Positions 27,307 through 36,198 of a stretch of 64,000 nucleotides of DNA are shown in pieces. A model generated the notes under the pieces. It searched no databases. It saw nothing but the letters and a program-made list of their open reading frames with translations, and was not told the origin of the DNA. The number at the start of each line of letters is the position of its first letter. Within the stretch, counting starts at the first letter, position 1. Source of the DNA: Sphingomonadales bacterium (GTDB lineage Bacteria; Pseudomonadota; Alphaproteobacteria; Sphingomonadales; Sphingomonadaceae); assembly GCA_025362295.1 (NCBI GenBank), contig JANYGX010000002.1, forward strand, positions 62,001 through 126,000. The letters run 5' to 3'. A program made the position numbers and the translations under genes.

Positions 27307-27855
27307 TCACTGCCCTATCACACCCAAGACAGCCTTATCGGTAAGGTCACGCCGACCAGCCATATCCAACAGCAAAAGCCCATCAAGGGTTGCCAGTAAT
27401 AGAGCGGCAACCTCGGCATGTTTGGCATTGGGTGTCTGATCCAGATGATCTGTAATCCATAGCGCAAAACCATCTATGATGGCGGCTGCAACAGAGGTTT
27501 GAGTGTTTTGACCATTGTCAGACTTACTCGTGATCAACTCCATCCAAACGTGCATGAAAGGTTTTAAAGGTGTCGAACCCACGACAGCCCACAATTTCTG
27601 CAATAGATCCTTATACGGAAGTTTGATGCTTGCAGGTATTGCAATGTTAAGCAAATGGGTTAGTCGCATGGCAATTACCTGAAGCACAGCAGCCATAAGT
27701 TCGTCTTTATCCTTGAAATAATAGAGCAACATACGGTCGCTTGTGCCAGCGGCGGCAGCGAGATCGCGCAAATTGGCAGCAGCAAGGCCATACTCCAGAA
27801 TGTGGTCTGCCATGCGGTCTGAAACTTCTATGCGTCGCTTTTCATTAATTTTCAT
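27307..27855 (-). CDS. TetR-family transcriptional regulator
   Basis: This 182-residue regulator has an N-terminal helix-turn-helix AAANLRDLAAAAGTSDRMLL followed by YYFKDKDELMAAVL, the TetR pattern, and an all-helical ligand domain. I prefer the ATG at 27855 because the upstream in-frame ATG at 27870 lies within a palindromic operator. The promoter region shared with the divergent membrane-protein gene contains two TGTAG...CTACA palindromes, so it very likely represses itself and that gene. The inducer is unknown. Confidence 0.88.
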   Translation of the reverse strand: MKINEKRRIEVSDRMADHILEYGLAAANLRDLAAAAGTSDRMLLYYFKDKDELMAAVLQVIAMRLTHLLNIAIPASIKLPYKDLLQKLWAVVGSTPLKPFMHVWMELITSKSDNGQNTQTSVAAAIIDGFALWITDHLDQTPNAKHAEVAALLLATLDGLLLLDMAGRRDLTDKAVLGVIGQ

Positions 27856-27862
27856 AAATTCA

Positions 27863-27905
27863 TGTAGCATTCGCTACAATTTCTGTCTATGTAGTAACTG
27901 CTACA
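27863..27905. promoter_or_regulatory. Two TetR-type operators
   Basis: Palindrome one is TGTAGC-ATTC-GCTACA at 27863-27878. Palindrome two is TGTAG-TAACTG-CTACA at 27890-27905. The dyad centres are 27 bp apart. Both lie between the divergent TetR gene and the four-helix membrane protein, covering the start of the first and the leader of the second. Confidence 0.7.
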
Positions 27906-27931
27906 TATTTTAAATACAAAGGAAATTGAAT

Positions 27932-28402
27932 ATGACTCTTTTCTGGCAACGTTGGTTATATGTCTGGTGTGGCGTGGTGACTGTGTTTGGCCTGATTTTA
28001 TGCGGCGCTGGGCTGGCGGCAACAGGCGCACCGTCTTTTGCTTTGCTCCATATCTTAAATCCGTCAGTAATGATTACTGTGGACGCACCTCTTCGCTGCA
28101 GCATTGGTTTGATGGGCGCCGTGACCTTTGGCTGGGGGTTAACATTATTCACAACAATACGCGCAGCATTGGCTTTGGGTGATTGGGGCGGATCAGTTTG
28201 GCGATCCCTGCTCATCAGTGTGGGTGTCTGGTACCTAATCGACAGTTTTATATCGATTGCCACAGGGTTCGGGTTGAACGCTGTTTCCAACACAGTGCTG
28301 CTGCTCGCTTTCCTGCTGCCTATACTGCGCACAGGTGTGTTATCTAAATCATATATGTCGAGTGATGTGCGCACGAATACTTATACTCAAAGCAGTGTTT
28401 AG
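27932..28402 (+). CDS. Four-helix membrane protein of unknown function
   Basis: This is a 156-residue integral membrane protein with four predicted helices (about residues 7-30, 55-78, 93-113, 117-135). It has few charged residues within them and a hydrophilic C-terminal tail. I cannot assign a family with confidence; it resembles small uncharacterised alphaproteobacterial membrane proteins. The start ATG at 27932 has AAAGGAA 9 nt upstream. It is divergent from, and presumably controlled by, the TetR regulator through the twin operators. That layout is common for small efflux or detoxification functions, which is only a guess here. It ends 3 bp from the convergent fumarase gene. Confidence 0.65.
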   Translation: MTLFWQRWLYVWCGVVTVFGLILCGAGLAATGAPSFALLHILNPSVMITVDAPLRCSIGLMGAVTFGWGLTLFTTIRAALALGDWGGSVWRSLLISVGVWYLIDSFISIATGFGLNAVSNTVLLLAFLLPILRTGVLSKSYMSSDVRTNTYTQSSV

Positions 28403-28405
28403 AGA

Positions 28406-29926
28406 TTACATCACCAGCAATCCTTCTTTCCTGATCTTTTCGCGCCACACCAATGGCCCGGTGTGGTGCACAGATTCGCCCGTTGCATCAACAGCCACCG
28501 TCACCGGCATGTCCTTAACCTCGAACTCGTAAATCGCCTCCATGCCCATGTCCTCGAACGCCACCACTTGACTGGCTTTGATGGCTTTGGAGACTAAGTA
28601 AGCGGCACCGCCGACAGCCATGAGGTACGCCGCTTTATGTTTTTTGATGGCTTCGATGCCAACAGGCCCGCGCTCGCCCTTGCCAATCATGGCGATCAAG
28701 CCGGTTTCGGCCAGCATCATTTCAGTGAATTTGTCCATGCGGGTGGCTGTGGTTGGACCAGCCGGGCCGACGACCTCGCCGCGCACCGGATCGACTGGGC
28801 CGACATAGTAAATTACGCGGTTCTTGAAGCTGACCGGCAATGTTTCGCCGCGCCCCAGCATGTCCGCAATGCGCTTGTGCGCAGCGTCACGACCCGTAAG
28901 TATTTTACCGCAGAGCAATAGTCGTTCGCCGGGTTTCCATTGAGCGACTTCAGCCGGTGTCAGGCTGTCCATATCGACGCGCTTGGCCAAGGCATCCGGC
29001 TGCCAGTGTACATTAGGCCATTTGTCGAGATCGGGCAGAGGAAGTTCGGCGGGCCCGCTGCCATCCAGCACAAAATGCGCATGGCGCGTGGCGGCACAAT
29101 TCGGCACCATGCCGACCGGAAGCGAGGCTGCATGGGTCGGGTAATCGCGGATTTTAACATCAAGGATGGTCGATAGCCCGCCCAAACCTTGCGCGCCAAT
29201 GCCAAGCGCATTGACCTCGTCATAAATTTCGATGCGCAGCTCCTCGATTTTGCTATTGGGGCCGCGCAGTTTGAGCGCTGTCATATCAATCGGCACATTG
29301 AGCGCCTCCTTGGCTAGCACCAGCGCCTTATCCGATGAGCCGCCAATGCCGATGCCTAGCATCCCCGGCGGACACCAGCCAGCGCCCATGCCCGGCAGGG
29401 TTTTCACCACCCAATCGACAATGGAATCAGACGGGTTCAGCATGACATGGCGGGATTTGTTCTCCGAGCCGCCACCCTTGGCGGACAGATTGATATCGAT
29501 GGTGCTGCCAGCTACCAGCCGAGTGTAGATCACGGCTGGTGTGTTATCCTTGGTGTTTTTGCGGCTGAAGGCGGGATCGCTCATGATCGAGGCGCGCAGC
29601 TTGTTCTCCGGATTGAGATACGCCTGCCGCACACCTTCGTTGATCATGCCCTCCAGGTCCATGGTGGCCCCCTCAAAGCGCACATCCATGCCGACCTCGA
29701 CAAACACAACAACGATGCCGGTGTCCTGACAGATTGGCCTGTGGCCTTCCGCGCACATGCGGCTGTTGGTAAGAATTTGCGCAATGGCATCTTTTGCCGC
29801 TGGCGATTGCTCAGCGTCATAGGCGTGGCCCAAGGCAATAATGTAATCCATCGGGTGAAAGTAAGAAATATATTGCAGCGCGTCGGCGACTGACGCAATA
29901 ATATCGGATTGTTTTATATGGGTCAT
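28406..29926 (-). CDS. Fumarate hydratase, class I (iron-sulfur)
   Basis: This 506-residue enzyme interconverts fumarate and malate in the citric acid cycle with an oxygen-sensitive [4Fe-4S] cluster. The alpha part contains EGHRPICQDTGIVVVFVEVG and GAGWCPPGMLGIGIGGSSDK. The beta part contains GTGETLP-like and GPTTATRMDKFTEMMLAETG motifs. Candidate cluster ligands are Cys in HRPICQDTG, in PNCAATRH and in GAGWCPP. Both domains are in one chain, as in FumA/FumB, not split as in the alpha/beta type. Start 29926 has an AGGAAAC site; a longer frame to 29968 lacks one. It is a monocistron, convergent with the membrane protein. Confidence 0.95.
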   Translation of the reverse strand: MTHIKQSDIIASVADALQYISYFHPMDYIIALGHAYDAEQSPAAKDAIAQILTNSRMCAEGHRPICQDTGIVVVFVEVGMDVRFEGATMDLEGMINEGVRQAYLNPENKLRASIMSDPAFSRKNTKDNTPAVIYTRLVAGSTIDINLSAKGGGSENKSRHVMLNPSDSIVDWVVKTLPGMGAGWCPPGMLGIGIGGSSDKALVLAKEALNVPIDMTALKLRGPNSKIEELRIEIYDEVNALGIGAQGLGGLSTILDVKIRDYPTHAASLPVGMVPNCAATRHAHFVLDGSGPAELPLPDLDKWPNVHWQPDALAKRVDMDSLTPAEVAQWKPGERLLLCGKILTGRDAAHKRIADMLGRGETLPVSFKNRVIYYVGPVDPVRGEVVGPAGPTTATRMDKFTEMMLAETGLIAMIGKGERGPVGIEAIKKHKAAYLMAVGGAAYLVSKAIKASQVVAFEDMGMEAIYEFEVKDMPVTVAVDATGESVHHTGPLVWREKIRKEGLLVM

Positions 29927-30131
29927 GAGTGTTTCCTCGAATTGCTGTTCGTTTGTACCTGAATGCACAATGTGCTATTAAGACAAGTGGTGTAGCGTCA
30001 ATAGCTAGTGCCTTATTGCTTGGCATATTCTGTGTGCACTACCTTCAAAAACCAATCAACGGTGAGTTTTTTTGCGAGGTCGCGCTAATACCCAATGACT
30101 ATTCTGTCGGATGACGTCATGAAATTTGTCC

Positions 30132-30446
30132 TCAAGCCGAGCCCTTGCGTTCAATCACCAGGATGCGCCCTTCGCTGACCGGGTGTGCAACATGCTCATC
30201 GCCCACATCTGCAAGGAATATATCGGTTGGTTTCAGTCTGACAGATTTTTCCGTACCCTTATCCTTGTAAAACATATCAACTTCACCACTCAGCACAACA
30301 AAGACCTCGGCACCATCGTTGACATGCCAGTGATAGGGCTTGTCTGTCAAGTGCAGCCGCACGGTTGCGCCATCAATTTCCATCAAATCAAGAGCACCCC
30401 AGGCACGATCTGCGGTGAATTTGTTAATATCCTGCATAATGCGCAT
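30132..30446 (-). CDS. Cupin-domain protein
   Basis: This 104-residue single-domain cupin has metal-ligand motif 1 as YHWHVNDGAEVFVVLSGEVD, with the two His and Glu of the family. Motif 2 is weaker (DVGDEHVAHPVSEG) but retains a histidine. It probably folds as a small beta-barrel that binds a metal and a small molecule; the substrate cannot be told. I chose ATG 30446 (AGGA site) over the longer frame to 30512, whose extra residues do not look like a cupin. It stands alone between fumarase and gapR. Confidence 0.8.
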   Translation of the reverse strand: MRIMQDINKFTADRAWGALDLMEIDGATVRLHLTDKPYHWHVNDGAEVFVVLSGEVDMFYKDKGTEKSVRLKPTDIFLADVGDEHVAHPVSEGRILVIERKGSA

Positions 30447-30573
30447 AGTAAAAATGTCCTGCTTTATACGTGTTCTTTGTATAGAGAGATGCGGTCCGGC
30501 AAGCAACATCAAGGCTTGACGTCAACGGTGCTTGCCCCTACCTCCTCCGTTCCCATTTCGCATAAGGTATCCC

Positions 30574-30816
30574 ATGGCCAACCCCAATGTTTCTGCCCAG
30601 CAGCTGAAGTCTTTTATCGAGCGTGTTGAAAAGCTTGAGGAGGAAAAGAAAGGCATTGCCGATGACATCAAGGATGTGATGGCAGAAGCCAAGGGCAGCG
30701 GCTTTGATATCAAGACCATGCGCGCGATCATCAAGCTGCGCGCGCTTGATAAGGCCGCGCGGCAGGAGGCGGAAGCCCTGCTGGAGACCTACAAGGCAGC
30801 TCTGGGAATTGACTGA
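30574..30816 (+). CDS. gapR: GapR-family DNA-binding protein (DUF2312)
   Basis: This 80-residue helical protein contains LKSFIERVEKLEEEKKGIAD followed by DIKDVMAEAKGSGFDIKTMR and the C-terminal LRALDKAARQEAEALLETY. That is the near-invariant GapR/DUF2312 core known from Caulobacter. GapR clamps overtwisted DNA ahead of forks and polymerases and stimulates type II topoisomerases. The start at 30574 has an AAGG site; a 14-residue upstream extension is proline-rich and not family-like. It is a good marker for alphaproteobacteria. It lies 66 bp before the flavin monooxygenase, and no functional link is evident. Confidence 0.93.
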   Translation: MANPNVSAQQLKSFIERVEKLEEEKKGIADDIKDVMAEAKGSGFDIKTMRAIIKLRALDKAARQEAEALLETYKAALGID

Positions 30817-30882
30817 GCTTTAAATCTTGCGTCTCACTCAAATCAGGCATAATCTCAAATTCAAATAATTTGGGAGAACAGC

Positions 30883-32364
30883 GTGACTGAATATCTCGAT
30901 GTGATCGTTATTGGTGCGGGCATTTCCGGCGTATCCGCTGGCTATCATCTGGGTGCCAACTGCCCGACCAAAACCTATGCCATTTTAGAAGCACGGGACA
31001 GCATGGGCGGCACATGGGATTTGTTTCGCTATCCCGGCGTGCGCTCTGATTCAGACATGCACACGCTGGGGTTTGTGTTCAGCCCATGGCGCGCGGCCAA
31101 GGCAATTGCGAATGGCCCCTCTATCCTGCAATATATCAAAGATACCGCTGCCAAGTTCGGCATCGACAAACACATCCGCTTTCAGCACCGGCTAACAAGT
31201 GCCAGCTGGGATAGCAGCACCGCACGCTGGACACTCACCATCGAGCACGGTGCTGCAAAAGACGTGCAAACACTGCAGTGCAACTTCCTCATCATGGGCA
31301 CAGGCTACTACAAATACACCGACACCTACCGGCCAGAGTTTGCTGGCTCTGAAACCTTCAAGGGGCAGATCATTCACCCGCAATTCTGGCCAAACAAACT
31401 CGACTATGCCGGCAAGCAGGTGGTGGTGATCGGCAGTGGAGCTACCGCTGTCACCATAGTGCCAGCCATGGCAGATAAAGCCGCGCATGTGACTATGCTG
31501 CAGCGATCTCCAACCTATTTCGTCTCTCGCCCATCAATAGATATTGTCGCCAATGGCTTGCGGCGGATTTTACCTGAGCGCATGGCATATGCTGCAACAC
31601 GGTGGAAAAACATCATCATGCAGCATTTCTTTTTCACCGACTCACAGCGGCGACCAAAATTTTATAAAAAGCTGTTAATCAAAGATGTGCGCAAAAACCT
31701 TGGGCCTGATTACGATGTCAGCACCCATTTCACGCCAAAGTATTTTCCATGGCAACAGCGCTTGTGCCTTGTGCCAGACGGTGATTTTTTTGCCAGCCTC
31801 AACGCCGGTAAAGCCACTGTGGTGACAGATACGATTGATCGCTTCACTGAAACCGGCATCAAACTCAATTCCGGTAAAACGCTGCCAGCTGATATCATCA
31901 TCACAGCCACCGGCCTCAAAATGGAAGTGATGAGTGGTGTGCAACTGTATGTCGATGGCAAAGCCATCAAGCTTAACGAGACTATCAGCTACAAGGGCTT
32001 CATGTACTCCGATGTGCCAAACCTGGCCTCATCATTCGGCTATTCTAACGCATCGTGGACGTTGAAGGCGGATCTGATTTGCGATTATGTCACTCGCCTG
32101 ATCAACCACACTGCGGGGACCGGCAATGCGTATTGCGTGCCGGTCCCGCATTGTGTTGAACCGCTTGATGCCCCGATTATGAACCTAACCTCTGGCTATG
32201 TGCAACGCGCCTTAGGCAGTTTGCCAAAACAGGGGGCTGAAGATCCGTGGAGAATTCACCATAACTATTTTATTGACCGGAAGTCACTGAAGTTTGGCAG
32301 TGTGGAGGATAAAGCCATGGTGTTTGCCAAAGCCAAGCGTGCGCTGGCAATTGCAGCGGAGTAG
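30883..32364 (+). CDS. Flavin-containing monooxygenase, Baeyer-Villiger type
   Basis: This 493-residue flavoprotein uses a GTG start with GGGAGAA upstream. The N-terminal FAD Rossmann motif is VIGAGISGVSAG, followed by GGTWDLFRYPGVRSDSDMHT. The Baeyer-Villiger fingerprint FKGQIIHPQFWP is at residues 159-170 and the NADPH Rossmann motif is VIGSGATAVTIVPAM. All three hallmarks of class B flavin monooxygenases are present. It would insert oxygen into a ketone to give an ester or lactone, or oxidise a soft nucleophile. The downstream 3-hydroxyacyl-CoA dehydrogenase suggests use of the product in ketone or fatty-acid breakdown, as an inference from position only. Confidence 0.92.
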   Translation: MTEYLDVIVIGAGISGVSAGYHLGANCPTKTYAILEARDSMGGTWDLFRYPGVRSDSDMHTLGFVFSPWRAAKAIANGPSILQYIKDTAAKFGIDKHIRFQHRLTSASWDSSTARWTLTIEHGAAKDVQTLQCNFLIMGTGYYKYTDTYRPEFAGSETFKGQIIHPQFWPNKLDYAGKQVVVIGSGATAVTIVPAMADKAAHVTMLQRSPTYFVSRPSIDIVANGLRRILPERMAYAATRWKNIIMQHFFFTDSQRRPKFYKKLLIKDVRKNLGPDYDVSTHFTPKYFPWQQRLCLVPDGDFFASLNAGKATVVTDTIDRFTETGIKLNSGKTLPADIIITATGLKMEVMSGVQLYVDGKAIKLNETISYKGFMYSDVPNLASSFGYSNASWTLKADLICDYVTRLINHTAGTGNAYCVPVPHCVEPLDAPIMNLTSGYVQRALGSLPKQGAEDPWRIHHNYFIDRKSLKFGSVEDKAMVFAKAKRALAIAAE

Positions 32365-32374
32365 TGTGTTGCGG

Positions 32375-32403
32375 CGTCATTCCCTGTTAAGTCCCGAATG
32401 ACG
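32375..32403. repeat. Degenerate palindromic repeat
   Basis: Arms CGTCATTC and GAATGACG enclose a 13-nt loop that itself begins with CC and ends with CC. The arms match the ends of the widespread intergenic palindrome CGTCATTCCCGC...GCGGGAATGACG found in many proteobacteria; here the inner pairing has decayed. It lies just after the monooxygenase stop and may also slow transcription. Confidence 0.45.
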
Positions 32404-32559
32404 ATGATAGTAGGATTCGTTCCGTGAAGCCTCTCTCGCAAGGTAGAAGAAAACTTTTGGGTTGATTCATAAGGCTTCAAGTATAATTGCATGACGAACC
32501 TCTTGCTTCCGCAACCACATCCTGTAAACCCGCTTCACACCCCTTTCAGGAAAAAACAC

Positions 32560-33435
32560 ATGTCAGTTCAATCTATCGGCGTTATCGGCTCTGGCCTTAT
32601 GGGGAACGGCATTGCCCATGTGTCAGCACTAGCGGGCTTCAGTGTTATTCTGTCGGATGTTGCCATAGAGCGTGCTGAAAAAGGTTTGACAAACATTAAA
32701 AATAATATGGGTCGGCAGCTTACCAAGGGCCTGATCAGCGAAAGTGACATGACAGCAGCGCTTGGCCGTATCCAGCTCACCACCGATATGGCGGCCTTTA
32801 GCCAAAGCGATCTTGTTATAGAAGCCGCCACTGAAAACGAGAGCCTCAAAAAAGAAATATTTGCCAAATTGTGTCCGCTTTTGAAAGCGGATGCTTTGCT
32901 TGCATCAAATACATCGTCGATATCCATCACCAGGCTGGCAGCGGCCACGGACAGACCAAGTCGTTTTATCGGGATGCATTTTTTCAACCCCGTACCACTG
33001 ATGAAACTGGTGGAATTAATCCGTGGTTTGGCGACAACAGATGCAACGGCACAGGCGGTCACAGAGGCGGCAAAGCGCATGGGCAAGGTGAGCATAGCAG
33101 CAGGCGATTCGCCGTCGTTTATTGTCAACCGAGTGCTCTGCCCCATGCTAAACGAAGCCATTTTTGCCCTGGGTGAAAATGTTGGATCGGTTGAGGATAT
33201 TGATAATGGCATGAAGCTGGGTGCCAATCACCCCATGGGGCCGCTGACACTGGCTGATTTTGTTGGTCTCGATACTCTGCTGGCAGTGATGCACGTGATG
33301 CAGACTGCAACAGGCGATTGCAAATACCGGCCAGCGCCGTTGCTGGTGAAGTATGTCGAGGCCGGGTGGCTTGGAAAAAAATCTGGTCGCGGATTTTATG
33401 ATTACAGCGGCAACATACCCGTGCCAACACGATAG
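32560..33435 (+). CDS. 3-hydroxyacyl-CoA (3-hydroxybutyryl-CoA) dehydrogenase
   Basis: This is a 291-residue NAD-dependent dehydrogenase. The Rossmann motif is IGVIGSGLMGNGIAHVSALA. The signature region includes ASNTSSISITRLAAATDRPS then RFIGMHFFNPVPLMKLVELI, with catalytic His in the HFFNP motif and the partner Glu in LVELI. The C-terminal domain has DSPSFIVNRVLCPMLNEAIF. Size and form match the stand-alone PaaH/Hbd type, not the FadB fusion. It acts in fatty-acid, polyhydroxybutyrate or aromatic degradation. Start at 32560 has AGGAAAA; 23 extra upstream codons are not family-like. GST follows 8 bp after its stop. Confidence 0.95.
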   Translation: MSVQSIGVIGSGLMGNGIAHVSALAGFSVILSDVAIERAEKGLTNIKNNMGRQLTKGLISESDMTAALGRIQLTTDMAAFSQSDLVIEAATENESLKKEIFAKLCPLLKADALLASNTSSISITRLAAATDRPSRFIGMHFFNPVPLMKLVELIRGLATTDATAQAVTEAAKRMGKVSIAAGDSPSFIVNRVLCPMLNEAIFALGENVGSVEDIDNGMKLGANHPMGPLTLADFVGLDTLLAVMHVMQTATGDCKYRPAPLLVKYVEAGWLGKKSGRGFYDYSGNIPVPTR

Positions 33436-33443
33436 GAACAACC

Positions 33444-34136
33444 ATGTCAAAACCTCATATTTACCTTGGTAACAAAGCCTACTCCTCGTGGTCGATGCGG
33501 CCGTGGCTGGCACTCAGGGCGTCTGGTATCGCTTTCGATGAAACCACAATGGAGATGTTCACGCCTGAAACGGTTTCATGGTTGGCCACTAACAGCCCGA
33601 ACAAAAAGTTTCCGGTGCTGCATCATGATGGTTTGGTGATCGCTGAGACAATCGCCATTATTGAATATGTGGCAGAGCTGGCACCGCACGCCGGGTTGTG
33701 GCCAACGGATATCCGAGCCCGCGCTGTCGCCAGAGCCTTGAGTGCCGAGATGCACGCTGGCTTTCCAGCTGTGCGCCAAAACATGCCGGTGCATTTGCGC
33801 AAGCGCTTCCCCGCATATCAGGTGCCAGAGGCAGCACGCGCTGATGTTGCAACCCAAGTGGCGCGGATGGATGCTTTATGGACAGGGTGCCGGAACCAGT
33901 TTGGCGCCACTGGCCCATTTTTGTTTGGCAGCTTTGGTGCAGCGGACTGTATGTTTGCGCCGGTGGTCACGCGCTTTGTAACTTATAATGTGTCACTCTC
34001 TTCAAATGCACATGCGTATGTCGATGCAATCATGGCGCAACCGTTTGTGTCTGAGTGGATTGCCGCAGCACAAACCGAGGGTATGGAAATTGCCAGCTAC
34101 GAGCAGCTGCCAGATCATGTGCCATTTTTGGCTTAG
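33444..34136 (+). CDS. Glutathione S-transferase family protein
   Basis: This 230-residue GST has an N-terminal thioredoxin-like domain (YLGNKAYSSWSMRPWLAL) that includes the glutathione-site block KFPVLHHDGLVIAETIAIIE, with cis-Pro and the Glu-Thr that hold the gamma-glutamyl group. The C-terminal helical domain contains FGAADCMFAPVVTRF. The SSWS motif near the N-terminus supplies the usual serine. The cellular role is open: detoxification or isomerisation in degradative pathways. It is probably co-transcribed with the dehydrogenase. Its last 4 nt overlap the end of the convergent TlpA-like gene. Confidence 0.9.
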   Translation: MSKPHIYLGNKAYSSWSMRPWLALRASGIAFDETTMEMFTPETVSWLATNSPNKKFPVLHHDGLVIAETIAIIEYVAELAPHAGLWPTDIRARAVARALSAEMHAGFPAVRQNMPVHLRKRFPAYQVPEAARADVATQVARMDALWTGCRNQFGATGPFLFGSFGAADCMFAPVVTRFVTYNVSLSSNAHAYVDAIMAQPFVSEWIAAAQTEGMEIASYEQLPDHVPFLA

Positions 34137-34714
34137 TGTCGTGCGATAACGGCCTTTAAAAACGCCTGTGCCTTTGGACCGTTCCATTCAACCGGTCGCA
34201 TGATACGGGCTACTTCACGCCCATGGCGATCATAAATCAGCGTGGTTGGCAGTTGCCCATCGCCACCACTTATACCAAAGGCTAAAGCATTGTGCCGATC
34301 TGTATATGGGGTCAGATTTGGAAATTTGGCATTTTGCCACCAGCTGTCCACGGCACGCCAACGTGCCGGGTCTTCACTAACAGGTATAACAACCAGCACT
34401 TTTGGATCAAATAATTTTTGCAAAGCATCCAGAGACGGCATTTCTTTCAAACAAGGCGCACAGTAGGTCGCCCATAGGTTAAGCACTACAACGCGGCCTT
34501 TAAAGTCTGCCAACCGCGCTGAGCCTTTGTGGGACTCGAAGGGGAAATCTGGCGCAGCTGTACCTGTATGTTTGAAATTCAGCGGGGCAAGATCACCGCT
34601 CGCATAGCCGACGAATTGTTTAGCAGCATTTACTTGCTCTTGTGAGTTTGCAGCCAATGCCGTATTTGCCAGCAAGAACGCAAAAAACTGAGACGAAACG
34701 ATTTTAAAAAGCAT
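34133..34714 (-). CDS. TlpA-like periplasmic thioredoxin
   Basis: This is a 193-residue exported protein with a signal peptide (SSQFFAFLLANTALAANSQE). The thioredoxin-like domain is of the TlpA/ResA type. Strand LKGRVVVLNLWATYCAPCLK carries the redox pair CAPC, and the cis-proline region is in GDGQLPTTLIYDRHG. Such proteins reduce disulfides in the periplasm, for example in cytochrome c or oxidase assembly. A separate CcmG lies at 58.6 kb, so this is a second member. It is divergent from lptM-lysA and overlaps the GST gene tail to tail by 4 nt. Confidence 0.9.
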   Translation of the reverse strand: MLFKIVSSQFFAFLLANTALAANSQEQVNAAKQFVGYASGDLAPLNFKHTGTAAPDFPFESHKGSARLADFKGRVVVLNLWATYCAPCLKEMPSLDALQKLFDPKVLVVIPVSEDPARWRAVDSWWQNAKFPNLTPYTDRHNALAFGISGGDGQLPTTLIYDRHGREVARIMRPVEWNGPKAQAFLKAVIARH

Positions 34715-34766
34715 ATTATGTCACCAATCTGATATTTATTGTAAGCAACAAGGTACACTGAAACTT

Positions 34767-34922
34767 ATGAAATACAACGTGAACACAAAATATTTTAAAG
34801 CAGGGCATCGAGCTTTAAATATTGTCATGGCAATTATAACGTCTATTTCTGTTACAACCTGCGGCAAAAAAGGCCCACTTGAGCCACCGCAATCGCCACC
34901 TGTAAAAAGTCAGACTAAATAA
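34767..34922 (+). CDS. lptM: LptM (YifL)-type small lipoprotein
   Basis: This 51-codon gene has a hydrophobic N-terminus (ALNIVMAIITSISVTTCG), then the family hallmark CGKKGPLEPP, then a short proline-rich tail. LptM lipoproteins are very short outer-membrane lipoproteins that help mature the LptD-LptE complex, and they are typically encoded directly before lysA, as here. The lipobox (VTTC) is a little unusual at -3, but the motif after the cysteine is unmistakable. Its stop overlaps the lysA start (TAATG), so the two are translationally coupled. Confidence 0.9.
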   Translation: MKYNVNTKYFKAGHRALNIVMAIITSISVTTCGKKGPLEPPQSPPVKSQTK

Positions 34923-36193
34923 TGCATCATTTTGAGTATGTGAATGGCACATTACAAGCCGAGGGTGTTGCTGTGGCCGAAATTGCAAAAACTGTGGGAA
35001 CACCGTTTTATGTTTATTCAACCGCCACACTTGAACGACACTATAAAGTGTTTTCCAGTGCGTTTGGCAGCCTTGATACGCTTGTGTGCTATGCCCTGAA
35101 AGCAAATTCTAATCTTGCTGTTATTAAAACACTGGCGAACCTTGGGGCAGGGGCCGACGTGGTCTCTGGCGGAGAGTTGAAAAGAGCCCTTATGGCGGGT
35201 GTGCCGCCAGAGCGTGTTGTATTTTCAGGTGTTGGAAAAATCGCTGATGAAATGGCAGAAGCGCTTAAGGTTGGAATATATCAGTTCAATGTTGAATCAG
35301 AACCTGAACTGGATGTTTTATCCAGCGTGGCGACAAGTTTGGGTAAATGTGCGCCGATCACATTTCGTGTTAATCCAGATGTTGATGCCAAAACACATGC
35401 TAAAATTTCAACCGGCAAGGCGGAAAACAAGTTTGGCATACCTTGGCAGCAAGCGCGTGCCGTTTATGCACGTGCGGCGTCGTTACCTGGCATACGTGTT
35501 GCGGGTGTGGATGTTCACATCGGCAGCCAGCTCACCGATCTTAGTCCGTTCGAAAGTGCCTTTGCACGCGTGATTGATCTCGTGCATGTGCTGCGCGGTG
35601 ATGGCCATACCATTGATCGTGTTGATCTGGGTGGAGGGCTGGGCATTCCATACGATTTTGATGCAGCAGCACCACCGTTGCCTCATGATTACGGCCAGAT
35701 GGTCCAGCGTGTTGCCGGTAATCTTGGTTGCCGACTGGTGTTTGAGCCCGGTCGGCTTATTGCTGGAAATGCTGGCATATTGATTGCTAAAGTTATTTAC
35801 GTAAAGCGCTCACTCACCAAAACATTTGTCATTCTTGATGCTGCGATGAACGATTTGATTAGACCAGCGATGTATGATGCTCATCACGATATTGTGCCGG
35901 TCAATCAACCTGCACAAGGAGCAGCCATGACAGAGGTAACTATTGTCGGCCCGGTATGCGAAACCGGCGATACATTTGCAAAAGATCGCAACATGGCACC
36001 TGTCGCTGCAGGTGATCTTGTGGCTTTCAAATCGGCTGGAGCCTATGCCGCTGTAATGTCATCAACATATAACACGCGCGCACTTGTGCCAGAGGTGCTT
36101 GTGAGTGGGTGCGATATGGCCATTATAAGACCACGCATCTATGTGGATACCGTGATTGGGTTTGATCGTTTGCCGTATTGGTTGAGCGAATAA
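34922..36193 (+). CDS. lysA: Diaminopimelate decarboxylase
   Basis: This 423-residue PLP enzyme makes L-lysine from meso-diaminopimelate in the last step of the pathway. The PLP lysine is Lys60 in CYALKANSN. Glycine-rich phosphate-binding blocks appear as GAGADVVSGGELKRALMAGV and DLGGGLGIPY, and VGPVCETGDTFAKDR carries the active-site Cys and Glu of the fold-III decarboxylase family. Length is typical. It is coupled to lptM upstream, with the DUF4175 gene 5 bp downstream. Confidence 0.97.
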   Translation: MHHFEYVNGTLQAEGVAVAEIAKTVGTPFYVYSTATLERHYKVFSSAFGSLDTLVCYALKANSNLAVIKTLANLGAGADVVSGGELKRALMAGVPPERVVFSGVGKIADEMAEALKVGIYQFNVESEPELDVLSSVATSLGKCAPITFRVNPDVDAKTHAKISTGKAENKFGIPWQQARAVYARAASLPGIRVAGVDVHIGSQLTDLSPFESAFARVIDLVHVLRGDGHTIDRVDLGGGLGIPYDFDAAAPPLPHDYGQMVQRVAGNLGCRLVFEPGRLIAGNAGILIAKVIYVKRSLTKTFVILDAAMNDLIRPAMYDAHHDIVPVNQPAQGAAMTEVTIVGPVCETGDTFAKDRNMAPVAAGDLVAFKSAGAYAAVMSSTYNTRALVPEVLVSGCDMAIIRPRIYVDTVIGFDRLPYWLSE

Positions 36194-36198
36194 CCATC

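Noticed and set aside
32568-33227. 219-residue minus-strand frame
   Set aside because: It is antisense to the 3-hydroxyacyl-CoA dehydrogenase and has no recognisable domain.
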